Shown here in pieces: positions 47,847-56,093 of a stretch of 64,000 bases of DNA; the stretch's first letter is position 1; each line of letters begins with the position of its first letter. The translations under genes and the position numbers were made by a program. The DNA comes from Rothia nasimurium (GTDB lineage Bacteria; Actinomycetota; Actinomycetes; Actinomycetales; Micrococcaceae). The notes under the pieces are model-generated. The model saw only the letters and a list, made by a program, of their open reading frames with translations. It ran no database searches and had not been told where the DNA came from. The stretch is from contig NZ_CAKMTJ010000007.1 in the NCBI RefSeq assembly GCF_928392795.1, forward strand, positions 62,001 through 126,000, written 5' to 3'.

Positions 47847-50687
47847 CTAAAGCTGGGTTGCTACCACGCCGCGGCGCAGCAGGTTGATAGCGGCCTCGCA
47901 CTGGGTGCGTAGCTGGGGGTCAGACGATGCCACATGGGCAATCTGATCAAGGCTATCGATGACCTGTTTGGTCCAGCGCACGAAGTCGCCAGCGGCCAGG
48001 TCGGTACTATCGATCGCCTGGGCGAGGCTCTTGCCCCGCGCCCACTTATAGACGGGCCAGACCATACCGAAGTCAGGCGAGGCGGTCTGCGGTAGCCGGT
48101 GGAGTTTTTCGGCGTCGTTGAGCTTATTCCAGTGCTTCAGCACGGTCATCAGCGCCCCCTCAACCCCGTGACCGGGGTAGCGAGACAGAAGACCCAGCTC
48201 ATCGCGTTTAGCCTCATAGACCAGGGCTGAGACCACCGCAGCGGTAGAAGCCGGGTCAAGGCCCTGCAAGAAACTGTCCTCAAGGCAGAGGGAGGTCAGC
48301 AGGTCCTTTTCACCGTAAACCCGGCGCAGGGAGGCACCCCGGGCGGTGAGCACGCGACGCCCCTCCACTGTCTCAACGTAACCGTAGCTAGCCAGCAGCT
48401 GGGTAATACGCTCAAAGACCTGGGCAATAGTGTTGGTGCGGCGCTCAATCTGACGGCGCAAACCGTCGGTATCGCGCGACAGGCGGTACCAGCGCTCAGC
48501 CCACCGGGCATGGTTCTCGCGGTCAGAGCACCCGTGGCAGGGGTGGTTGCGCAGGGCCCGGCGCAGCTCTTCAAACTTCTGTTCCTCCCCGCGCTCGCGC
48601 TCGTTGAAGTACTTCTTCTGAGACCCCGAGCGGGCAGGAAGCCCCTGATAGAGGGCCTCACGCATACGGGAGGCCATGTCTCGGCGGTCCTTGGGGGTCT
48701 TACCGGTGAACTTCTTTGACACCTTAATCTTCGAAATCGGCAGAACCGGCCCGTCGAGGTCGCGGGGGTCGAGGCGGCGCAGCTGTGCCGCCATCGTCAG
48801 AATGGACGGGCGCGGGTCGTCCAGAGACTCGGCCCTGGCCAGCACTACTGCGGGGCCCGCATTACGGCCTCGGGGGATCTCGATGATATCGCCGGGCAGC
48901 AGGTCAAGGACGGACGCCACCGCCTGGGACTGGCGCAGACGGCTACGGCCCTTCTCGGCCTTTTTCTCAAGGTCAGAGAGGTCACGGCGGATGCGGGCGT
49001 ACTCGGTAAAGTCACCCAGATGGCAGGTCATCGCCTCTTCAAAACCGGCCAGAGCCTTTTCGTTCTTTCTCACCCGAGAAGCCACTCCCACCACCGACTT
49101 ATCGGCCTGGAACTGGGCAAAGGAGCTTTCCAAAATCTTCTTGGTGCGCTCAGTGCCAAACTGGGCAATCAGGTTGGCGCTCATATTGTAGGTGGGCTTG
49201 AAGGAGGAATTGAGGGGGTAGGTGCGCTTCGAGGCCAGGCCGGCTACCTGCTGGGGCTCTAGCCCGGGGCGCCACATGACAACAGCGTGCCCCTCAACGT
49301 CGATACCGCGGCGGCCCGCGCGTCCGGTCAGCTGGGTGTACTCCCCCGGCGTGATATCCACATGGGTCTCACCGTTGAACTTGGTGAGCTTCTCAAGCAC
49401 CACCGACCGGGCCGGCATATTGATGCCCAGGGCCAAAGTCTCGGTGGCAAAAACCATGCGAATGAGCCCCTCAGAGAAGAGGGTCTCAATAACCTCCTTG
49501 AAAACCGGCAGCAGGCCCGCATGGTGGGCCGCTACACCCCGCATCAGGCCCTCACGCCACTCGTAAAAACCGAGCACCGCCAGGTCACTGGTCTCAAGGC
49601 TAGCGGTAGCCTCAGCGATGTAGGCCCGAATAGCCTGGGCCTCAGCCTCGGTTGTCAGGCGAATGTCGGCATCGATACACTGCGATACCGCAGCATCGCA
49701 GCCCACCCGCGAGAAAATAAAACAGATACCGGGCAGCAGACCCGCCTTATCGAGGGAGCGAATCATCTCTGGGCGGCTAATGCGTTGGGGGCGGACGGGC
49801 GCGCTCGCCTCGTCCGCGCTGCTGCGGCGCTCGCGGTCATAGACCTGGGACTGGTAGCCCTGGTTGCGACTACGTTTGCCCTTGCCCAGCCGGGAGAAGG
49901 ACTTGCCGCCCGGGCCCCGCGAGGGGCGGGGCCGGCGTCCGACCCGTATCAGTTCCGGGTTGACCTCGGGCAGGTCGGTAGCAGCGGCGGCGTCCTCGAC
50001 GGTGGTGTCGCCGGCAAAGAGATCCATGAGGTGGCGGCCCACCATCACGTGCTGCCAAAGGGGAACCGGGCGGTGCTCAGAGACGATAATGTCTGTCTGA
50101 CCGCGCACGGTATCGAGCCAGGCTCCAAACTCTTCGGCGTTGGAAATAGTGGCCGATAGGGCGATGACAGAGATGGATTCGGGCAGGTGAATAATGCATT
50201 CTTCCCACACTGCGCCGCGGGAGCGGTCAGCTAGGTAGTGCACCTCATCCATGACGACGTAGCCCAGGTTGGCCAGGGTGGCGGAATCTGCATAGAGCAT
50301 GTTACGGAGCACCTCGGTGGTCATCACGACCACGGGGGCTTCGGAATTGATGGAGGTGTCGCCGGTCAGCAGCCCCACGGCGTCCTCACCGTAGGCTGCC
50401 ACCAGGTCGTTGTACTTCTGGTTACTCAGAGCCTTAATCGGGGTGGTGTAAAAGGCCTTTTTACCCTGCGATAGAGCCAGGTAGATAGCGAACTCTCCCA
50501 CGATCGTCTTGCCCGCCCCAGTGGGGGCAGCAACCAGCACACCCCGGCCGTCCTCAACCGAAGTGCAGGCCCGGCGCTGGAAGTCATCCAGGTCAAAGCT
50601 CAGGGTCTGCTCAAAACGGTAGAGAGCGGTCTTTGAGAAGGTGGCGCGTTCTTTGGCGCGCAGGTACTGTTCAGCGTAGCTAGCCAT
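47847..50687 (-). CDS. helY: DEAD/DEAH box RNA helicase HelY
   Basis: A 946-residue Ski2/Mtr4-like helicase. Walker A APTGAGKT (about residue 55), DEVH box in VMDEVHYLADRSRG (about 147), SAT motif ALSATISN and motif VI QLTGRAGRRGID are intact. A basic Arg/Ser-rich insert lies at about 245-300. The C-terminal DSHCT-like region (KRDELGLLSRYPGHG) completes the type. In actinobacteria it stands next to tatC and the Pup locus, as here. It probably acts in RNA processing or decay. Confidence 0.93.
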   Translation of the reverse strand: MASYAEQYLRAKERATFSKTALYRFEQTLSFDLDDFQRRACTSVEDGRGVLVAAPTGAGKTIVGEFAIYLALSQGKKAFYTTPIKALSNQKYNDLVAAYGEDAVGLLTGDTSINSEAPVVVMTTEVLRNMLYADSATLANLGYVVMDEVHYLADRSRGAVWEECIIHLPESISVIALSATISNAEEFGAWLDTVRGQTDIIVSEHRPVPLWQHVMVGRHLMDLFAGDTTVEDAAAATDLPEVNPELIRVGRRPRPSRGPGGKSFSRLGKGKRSRNQGYQSQVYDRERRSSADEASAPVRPQRISRPEMIRSLDKAGLLPGICFIFSRVGCDAAVSQCIDADIRLTTEAEAQAIRAYIAEATASLETSDLAVLGFYEWREGLMRGVAAHHAGLLPVFKEVIETLFSEGLIRMVFATETLALGINMPARSVVLEKLTKFNGETHVDITPGEYTQLTGRAGRRGIDVEGHAVVMWRPGLEPQQVAGLASKRTYPLNSSFKPTYNMSANLIAQFGTERTKKILESSFAQFQADKSVVGVASRVRKNEKALAGFEEAMTCHLGDFTEYARIRRDLSDLEKKAEKGRSRLRQSQAVASVLDLLPGDIIEIPRGRNAGPAVVLARAESLDDPRPSILTMAAQLRRLDPRDLDGPVLPISKIKVSKKFTGKTPKDRRDMASRMREALYQGLPARSGSQKKYFNERERGEEQKFEELRRALRNHPCHGCSDRENHARWAERWYRLSRDTDGLRRQIERRTNTIAQVFERITQLLASYGYVETVEGRRVLTARGASLRRVYGEKDLLTSLCLEDSFLQGLDPASTAAVVSALVYEAKRDELGLLSRYPGHGVEGALMTVLKHWNKLNDAEKLHRLPQTASPDFGMVWPVYKWARGKSLAQAIDSTDLAAGDFVRWTKQVIDSLDQIAHVASSDPQLRTQCEAAINLLRRGVVATQL

Positions 50688-50754
50688 ATGTCTAATCTTA
50701 GGCGGTAGATTTCGGCCAGGGGCACCCCGCAGTCAGCTTTCGTTCCAGCGCGAA

Positions 50755-50788
50755 CAAAAAACCGCCCCGACACAGCGTGCCGGGGCGG
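50755..50788 (-). terminator. Intrinsic terminator of tatC
   Basis: CCGCCCCG (50762-50769) pairs with CGGGGCGG (50781-50788), with a further CAC/GTG inside. On the minus strand it is followed by TTTTTTG, an ideal tract. Confidence 0.92.
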
Positions 50789-50795
50789 GAAAGTT

Positions 50796-51644
50796 TTAGG
50801 AGCGACCGAGCTGGTCGAGTTCTTCTAAGCTGGTGGCTCGGTTGAGTTCGTCGTCGGTGAGACCCTCTGCCAGTTTGGCGTTGCGGCGGTCGCGGCGCTT
50901 ATCGTTGAGCATGGCGATACCGATAGCAACAAAGAAGAAGAAGAGCAGGGGCAGCATGAGGTAGAGCATAGACATGATGTCGTTACCGGGAGCTGCCATA
51001 GCTGCGAGCAGACCAACGAGCACGACTACCCAGCGCCAGGACTTGAGAATGGTCTTACCGCGGATCAGGCCGATGAAGTTAAGGCCGACCAGGATAACGG
51101 GCAGCACGAAGGCGATACCGAAGACCAGCATGAATTTAACCACGAAGCTGACGTAGACGTCGGCGGTGAAGAGGTTGGTTGCGCCATCGGGGCTGAACAT
51201 GGTCAGGGTGCGGACGGCGGTGGGCAGCACCCACCAGGCCAGGCCGGTGCCCAGAAGGAACATGGGGATGGCGGTGAAGGTGAAGCCCAGGGTGTAGAGC
51301 TTTTCCTTGCGGTAGAGGGCCGGGGTGATGAAGGCCCAGAGCTGGTAGAGCCAGACGGGGCTTGCGATGACCAGGCCGATGTAGAGGGAGATGCGCACCA
51401 TCTGGTCGAAGGGAGATGTTGCGGTGGAGTAGTTCAGGGCGGCGGTGCGGCCAGCTTCGGTGTTGATGGCGTAGACCGGGGCGCTGATGGCCTCCATGAA
51501 GGGCTCGTAGAGGAAGAAGCCGCCGATAGCGCAGATAAAGGTAGCAACAGCCGCTTTGATCAGGCGGTTGCGGAATTCGCGAAAGTGCTCGCCGAGGGCC
51601 ATGGTGGCCTGGGGGTTGTTCTTTCGGCTGGTTGATTTAGCCAT
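50796..51644 (-). CDS. tatC: Sec-independent translocase subunit TatC
   Basis: A 282-residue, six-helix membrane protein and twin-arginine signal receptor. The N-terminus GEHFREFRNRLIKAA and PLFAFITPALYRKEK-like block with WAFITPALYRKEK are diagnostic; the conserved FxxEF-type region is at about residue 10-16. A long basic/acidic cytoplasmic tail follows the last helix. AGAAGG precedes the ATG. Forms the Tat system with tatA upstream. Confidence 0.95.
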   Translation of the reverse strand: MAKSTSRKNNPQATMALGEHFREFRNRLIKAAVATFICAIGGFFLYEPFMEAISAPVYAINTEAGRTAALNYSTATSPFDQMVRISLYIGLVIASPVWLYQLWAFITPALYRKEKLYTLGFTFTAIPMFLLGTGLAWWVLPTAVRTLTMFSPDGATNLFTADVYVSFVVKFMLVFGIAFVLPVILVGLNFIGLIRGKTILKSWRWVVVLVGLLAAMAAPGNDIMSMLYLMLPLLFFFFVAIGIAMLNDKRRDRRNAKLAEGLTDDELNRATSLEELDQLGRS

Positions 51645-51679
51645 GGGTGCCTTCTACTGAAACTCTGGGAGCCCATAAA

Positions 51680-51707
51680 CCCGCGCCCTGGGTGGCCAGG
51701 GCACGGG
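51680..51707 (-). other. Hairpin between tatA and tatC
   Basis: CCCGCGCCCTGG (51680-51691) pairs with CCAGGGCACGGG (51696-51707) with one mismatch. No T-run follows on the minus strand, so partial termination or transcript stabilisation is as likely as full termination. Confidence 0.5.
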
Positions 51708-51745
51708 TCGGGCGGTTAACTCACGAACGCTCTGGGGGCGAGAAC

Positions 51746-52003
51746 TTAGTTCTGTGAGCCCTTGTTCTGGTCGGTGGTGGTGGGGTTGTTGATGACCTCA
51801 CCGGAAACGACGGAACCGTTGGCGTCGCCGTTTGCTTCGTTGTTCTTCTTGGAGTCGTTCTTCAAGCCGTCAACTTCTGACTTGAAGATACGCATGGACT
51901 GGCCAAGGCTGCGGGCCATGCCGGGGAGCTTGGGGGCACCGAAGAGCAGGATGATGATGACAAGGAGGATGATGAGATGGACGGGGCCGAGGTTACCGAG
52001 CAC
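51746..52003 (-). CDS. tatA: Sec-independent translocase subunit TatA
   Basis: An 85-residue TatA/E protein: one membrane helix (HLIILLVIIILLFGAPKLP), the hinge GAPKLPGMARSLG, an amphipathic helix and a polar tail. A much longer open frame runs upstream but is not family-like. I chose GTG at 52003, with AGAAAGG eight bases upstream; GTG at 52012 would overlap the preceding gene's stop by four bases (GTGA) but lacks ribosome-binding spacing. It oligomerises into the Tat translocation pore. Confidence 0.92.
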   Translation of the reverse strand: MLGNLGPVHLIILLVIIILLFGAPKLPGMARSLGQSMRIFKSEVDGLKNDSKKNNEANGDANGSVVSGEVINNPTTTDQNKGSQN

Positions 52004-52008
52004 GAGCG

Positions 52009-52377
52009 TCACCTTTCTTGAAGACGTTTGAGGTCTCCGACGAGTTGGGGCTGTCCGAGTTCGTCGCGGCGCTGTGAGCGGCGGCGGGCTCGGTCGAGCG
52101 TTCGAGTGTTCTTGCCCTGGATGTAGTCTGCGTAGGCGGTTCCTACCGGGGTGAAAAGAGCCGGTTGCGGTTCTTCTCTGAGGGGCTGGGCGTGGTTGGC
52201 CTGCCCAAGCGCATCTGTAATGCTGGACTCCCAGTCTTGGGCGGCATCGAGTGCCCCTAAGGCTTTGCGGAAGACGCGGTATAGCAGCCAGGCTAGCAGG
52301 CAGAGCGAGCTCACTACGAGCACGGTCCACAAAACTATCCAAAACCACCAAGGCATAGTGACAATTATATATGCCAA
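52009..52377 (-). CDS. Small membrane protein upstream of tatA
   Basis: A 122-residue protein with one N-terminal membrane helix (FWIVLWTVLVVSSLCLLAWLL, about residues 11-32) and a cytoplasmic, charged tail containing AYADYIQGKNTRTLDRARRR. I do not recognise a named family. It ends immediately upstream of tatA, with the two starts and stops nearly touching, so it is probably co-expressed with the Tat genes. The ATG at 52377 may be preceded by a later in-frame ATG (MPWWFW) closer to the helix. Confidence 0.6.
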   Translation of the reverse strand: MAYIIVTMPWWFWIVLWTVLVVSSLCLLAWLLYRVFRKALGALDAAQDWESSITDALGQANHAQPLREEPQPALFTPVGTAYADYIQGKNTRTLDRARRRSQRRDELGQPQLVGDLKRLQER

Positions 52378-52470
52378 TCGGCAACAGTTTTGAGAATATT
52401 TTGCTGTGGCCTTGCACTGATTCTGCTGGGTGTTGGGTTGCCAGCGGTTGCAGGGCTTTATTTTGACCGG

Positions 52471-54429
52471 CTAGTCACCCAGCAGCTCAAGCAGGCTAGC
52501 CCGCAGGTGGTCGGGGCTTAGTAGTCGGACGGTGGGGCCAAGATCTATCAGAAGTTGCAGGGCCCACAGCGTATGGGCAACCGGTATTTTGTAGAAGGTC
52601 ACACCGTTTTCGTCGGCGATTTCAAGCGCATACCGCTGCAAAACGCTGTGGGTCTTTTCCCGTAGGGCAGGGGGTAAGCTTTTCGAAACGGCCAAAATCA
52701 TCATTTCGGCAGCTACCTGCCCCTTGGTGAGCTGGGTGAGCCAGCTTCGGGGGCTGATAGGGGCGGACGTGCCCTCCCCCTGCCCGAGACCGGTCTGGTA
52801 GGACCCGCTCAAACTATCGCCTTCCACCAGGCTCATGCTCAAGATTTGGTCAAGCCTAAAGTGCCGTACCTGACGGCTGAGCCGGCACCAGGCTTGCAGG
52901 TAACGAGGGCCGTTATCGACCATGAGAGCTAGCGGTTCAATCACGCGATGGGTCACTGAGCGGTGGGAACGGTAGGTAATTTCGAGCGGTAACTTGTCGT
53001 CGAGAGCTCGCTGAATCATCGGGTCAAGGTCAGCCCGATAGACGCCCACCCGCTCAGGCATGGGAGCAAGGTCGGGGGCGGCCTCCCCCGCAACCGAAGC
53101 CCAAACCTTCTGACGCAGGTGGCTGTAAAAGGACTCAGTATCGAGACTGGCAGATAGGTCCAGGGCAAGGCTGAGGACTAGTGCCTCGGTTTCGGTCAGG
53201 GAGACACCGCGGGTCAGTACCTGCTGCCCCCGTAAGGTCACAAAGCCCTGAGCGTTGATGTCTAAAGCCAGAGATTCAAACCCTACGCTACTGGCTAACC
53301 CTTCTAACTGAACACGGGCTTTTGACTCCGTGGTAGAAAAGAAATCGGCCAGGGAAGTTAGCGGCAGGCCACCGGTGCTTTCCACCAGGGAGACCATCAG
53401 TAGAAGCCTCATCAGCTGATCAGCGGCGCTTTCACGCGACCGCTGGGCGGCCACCGGCTTCCAAGCTTTTGCACGTTCAGGAATAACTAGATCAGGCAAA
53501 GAGGTGTGCCAGGCCCTCAGCTCCTGCCGCAGGCCGGCTTCTTTCTCAGCAACCTTCTGCTGGTAACCCTGAACCACACCAGCAACCTCCCTGTCTAAGG
53601 GGAGCAGGTGGGTGCGTCCGTCCTTTATAGCCTGCAGGGCAGACTCCACCAGCCCGTAGGAGGGGCTCAGCTGCGGCTCGTCCTTACCGTCGTCCTCTGC
53701 CACCAGAGGCAGGCTGGCCACCAGTGGAACCTGCTCGGGCTCCAAGGCTGCCAGCTCCCGCACCATCGAAAAGGACGCCGGAGGCTCCGGCCCCTCCACT
53801 GCAAGGACAGCCAGGCCCGCAGCCCGGTCAAGCCTAAAAATACGCTGGCCCTGCCGGGCCCTATCCCAGCCCACCAGATACCAGTGCCCAAACCGTAAAC
53901 CTAAGCCCCAGCAGGTAACCGTCCGCACCTCATCCCGGCCAGCATACTGAAAACTCACTCCCTTGCCCTCAGCCACCGCTGCCAGGCACTCAGCAACCCC
54001 GGGGACCGTCGTAAACCGAGCTGGCTCCCCCAGCTCACCGCCCAGGCGCTGGCCCACACTCGCCCCCACCTTCAGCAAGGCAGCCCGCGCCAAGCGCTCC
54101 AACTCGGTGCCCTCCCAGGCCCTGGCACAGTGACTCAAAACCACCACATCCAAGGCAGAAAAATCAGCAACCGCCTGAGACTTGCTCTCAAGACGGTACA
54201 CAAAACCCAGCTGTGACCGGTCAGCCCGCTCAGCTACCAGCTCAACACCCAAGGCTCGCAAAACCTGCTTATCCCGCTCAAACATACGCTCAAAAGCAGC
54301 ATCTGTAGCGGCTAGATCATACCCCGGCACCCGCTGACGCAGGGCCTGTCGGTCCAGCCCCCAGGGGGCCGACGAAAGCACATCAAGCAGGGCAGCGGCA
54401 CGTTCAACAGCTTTAGAAGTCACATACAT
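52471..54429 (-). CDS. pafBC: PafBC fusion, WYL-domain transcription activator
   Basis: A 652-residue protein made of two homologous halves, each with an N-terminal winged helix, a WYL domain and a WCX tail. First half begins VERAAALLDVLSSAPWGLDRQAL with WYL around VSFQYAGRDEVRT and the GHWYLVGWDRARQG motif; second half has LEITYRSHRSVTHRVIEPLALMVDNGPRYLQAWC. In mycobacteria PafB and PafC are separate and together activate the RecA-independent DNA-damage regulon; natural fusions are known in Arthrobacter. I chose the ATG at 54429 because the frame upstream of it contains a hairpin. Confidence 0.9.
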   Translation of the reverse strand: MYVTSKAVERAAALLDVLSSAPWGLDRQALRQRVPGYDLAATDAAFERMFERDKQVLRALGVELVAERADRSQLGFVYRLESKSQAVADFSALDVVVLSHCARAWEGTELERLARAALLKVGASVGQRLGGELGEPARFTTVPGVAECLAAVAEGKGVSFQYAGRDEVRTVTCWGLGLRFGHWYLVGWDRARQGQRIFRLDRAAGLAVLAVEGPEPPASFSMVRELAALEPEQVPLVASLPLVAEDDGKDEPQLSPSYGLVESALQAIKDGRTHLLPLDREVAGVVQGYQQKVAEKEAGLRQELRAWHTSLPDLVIPERAKAWKPVAAQRSRESAADQLMRLLLMVSLVESTGGLPLTSLADFFSTTESKARVQLEGLASSVGFESLALDINAQGFVTLRGQQVLTRGVSLTETEALVLSLALDLSASLDTESFYSHLRQKVWASVAGEAAPDLAPMPERVGVYRADLDPMIQRALDDKLPLEITYRSHRSVTHRVIEPLALMVDNGPRYLQAWCRLSRQVRHFRLDQILSMSLVEGDSLSGSYQTGLGQGEGTSAPISPRSWLTQLTKGQVAAEMMILAVSKSLPPALREKTHSVLQRYALEIADENGVTFYKIPVAHTLWALQLLIDLGPTVRLLSPDHLRASLLELLGD

Positions 54430-54436
54430 AAAGATA

Positions 54437-54462
54437 GCCCCCGGCTCTTTCGAACCGGGGGC
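54437..54462 (-). terminator. GNRA-loop hairpin between fkbA and pafBC
   Basis: On the minus strand GCCCCCGGTTC (54452-54462) and GAGCCGGGGGC (54437-54447) form an 11-bp stem with one G-U and a GAAA loop, followed by TATCTTT. It lies just ahead of the pafBC start, so it could end the fkbA transcript or shape pafBC translation. Confidence 0.65.
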
Positions 54463-54495
54463 CAAACACGCTCAGGCAGAGACCAGGAGCAAGAA

Positions 54496-54897
54496 TTAAC
54501 GCTTGATGACGTCTACCAGGTCAACCACGAAAATCAAAGATTCGTTAGGACCAATAGCAGAACCGGCACCGCGGGAACCGTACGCCATCTCGCTGGGGAT
54601 CTCCAGGCGACGGCGGCCGCCCACCTTCATACCCAGCAGGCCCTCATCCCAGCCGCGGATCACCATACCGACACCAACCTGGAAACGCAGGGGCTCACCG
54701 CGACCCCAGGAAGAGTCAAACTCTTCACCGGTGGAGAAAGCTACACCCACGTAGTGGGCTGAAACGGTATCGCCAGCCTCAACGACCTCACCGGCACCCT
54801 CAATCTCATCGATGATGATGAGTTCTTCGGGGGTGCCGCCTTCGGGAAAATCAATTTCGGGCTTGCTACGGTCGAGATTACGCTGACCAAATGACAT
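54496..54897 (-). CDS. FKBP-type peptidyl-prolyl isomerase
   Basis: A 133-residue cytoplasmic FKBP. The domain covers nearly the whole protein: VSAHYVGVAFSTGEEFDSSW, then GEPLRFQVGVGMVIRGWDEGLLGMKVG, then IPSEMAYGSRGAG and the ending LIFVVDLVDV. Active-site aromatic and acidic residues are in place. It catalyses proline cis-trans isomerisation. Immediately downstream of a second, exported FKBP, an arrangement also found in other Micrococcaceae. Confidence 0.93.
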   Translation of the reverse strand: MSFGQRNLDRSKPEIDFPEGGTPEELIIIDEIEGAGEVVEAGDTVSAHYVGVAFSTGEEFDSSWGRGEPLRFQVGVGMVIRGWDEGLLGMKVGGRRRLEIPSEMAYGSRGAGSAIGPNESLIFVVDLVDVIKR

Positions 54898-54935
54898 GAG
54901 GTTTTACCTTTTCTAATCGAGTGATAACAGAGGTC

Positions 54936-55988
54936 TTATTCGCTGGCTGAGGCGGTAGCTTCAGCGCTCGCAGACTCAGAAGCAGACTCGGTAGCGCTGG
55001 CATCTGCGGTTGCGGACGCGTCGGCTGAGGCGCTAGCTGATGCTGCGGCGGTGCGGGTGGGTGAGGAGCCCAGGATGTCTACCACGAAGACCAGGGCACC
55101 TTCGGGGGCGCCGCTGGTGGCGGCGTCCTCGCCGTAGGCCAGCTCGCTGGGGATGACCAGCAGGACGCGGGAACCGACGGTCTTACCGGCCAGGCCCTGC
55201 TTCCAGCCCTCGATGACGCCGTTCAGGGAGAGGGCGGTGGGGGTAGCGCCGAAGTTGCCGTCGAACTGGGTGCCGTCTGACCAGGTCACACCAACGTAGT
55301 TGACGTAGAGGGTGTCGGATTCACTCACAGTTGCACCGGTGCCGGTGATGAGGTCTTCAGTGTAAAGCTCGGTGGGGGCATCGCCGCGGTCTGCTGACAG
55401 GGTCAGGGTGGCGGTGCCGTCATCGGCAAGGGAGAAGCTTTCCAGGGCGGACGACTTCTTCTCGTTCTCGGTGCCTTCAGCGCTCTTGAGCAGCTTACCG
55501 GAGACGGTGTAGACCTCGACGTTGGTGGCGGTGCCCGCTGAAACGGTGGGGGTTGCCTCAGCGGTTGAGGTGGAGGTGGTATCGATGTTGGTGGAGTAAG
55601 AGAAGGACATACCGACCTTTGAGCCGATCAGAATGTCGTATAGCTCGGGGGCGGCGTTCTTCAGGTCTTCGCCCACGGGGATAATCATGGGTGCGTCGGT
55701 GTAGGTGGTGCCCAGGGAGGTGCCGTCGGCTCCGCTGAAGACGGTGGCGTCAACGAGCAGGCTGTCGCCGTCCTCGATGGTGGCGCCGTCGCCGTCCTCA
55801 ATCTTGTAGGCTTCGGTGCCGTTGGCTGCGAAGGGGGTTGCGAAGGAAACCGAGGGTTCGGCGGTTGCCCCGTTCATGGAGTAGTCGACATCTGAGAGGC
55901 TGCTGCCGCTGCCGGAGCCGCCGCAGGCAGACAGAACGAGGGCGAGCACGGCGCCGCTGGATGCGAAAAGGGCTGACTTTTTCTTCAC
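54936..55988 (-). CDS. FKBP-type isomerase lipoprotein with Ala/Ser-rich tail
   Basis: A 350-residue exported lipoprotein. From GTG at 55988 it begins MKKKSALFASSGAVLALVLSAC, a textbook signal with lipobox LSAC, and AAGGAAAG lies ten bases upstream; the longer frame from 56048 would spoil the signal. A divergent, perhaps degenerate FKBP-like unit covers about 60-180, and a clear FKBP domain about 205-310 (LYVNYVGVTWSDGTQFDGNFG; IPSELAYGEDAA). The last 35 residues are a low-complexity Ala/Ser/Glu/Asp string, perhaps a spacer or wall-associated stalk. Confidence 0.88.
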   Translation of the reverse strand: MKKKSALFASSGAVLALVLSACGGSGSGSSLSDVDYSMNGATAEPSVSFATPFAANGTEAYKIEDGDGATIEDGDSLLVDATVFSGADGTSLGTTYTDAPMIIPVGEDLKNAAPELYDILIGSKVGMSFSYSTNIDTTSTSTAEATPTVSAGTATNVEVYTVSGKLLKSAEGTENEKKSSALESFSLADDGTATLTLSADRGDAPTELYTEDLITGTGATVSESDTLYVNYVGVTWSDGTQFDGNFGATPTALSLNGVIEGWKQGLAGKTVGSRVLLVIPSELAYGEDAATSGAPEGALVFVVDILGSSPTRTAAASASASADASATADASATESASESASAEATASASE

Positions 55989-56093
55989 TGGTTTCACTTT
56001 CCTTGAGGTTGCGCTCTTCAGCAGAACGCTTTTATTCACCGCGTACATACTAGCGGATAGAGCTGGGTGGGGTCTGGTAATTTGCCGGTTTGC

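Noticed and set aside
51746-52417. 223-residue protein ending in TatA
   Set aside because: Only the last 85 residues match TatA; the upstream part overlaps another real gene in a different frame and has no family likeness.
54437-54462. tRNA-like GTTCGAA near 54450
   Set aside because: The GGTTCGAA belongs to a terminator hairpin with a GAAA loop; no acceptor, D or anticodon stems.
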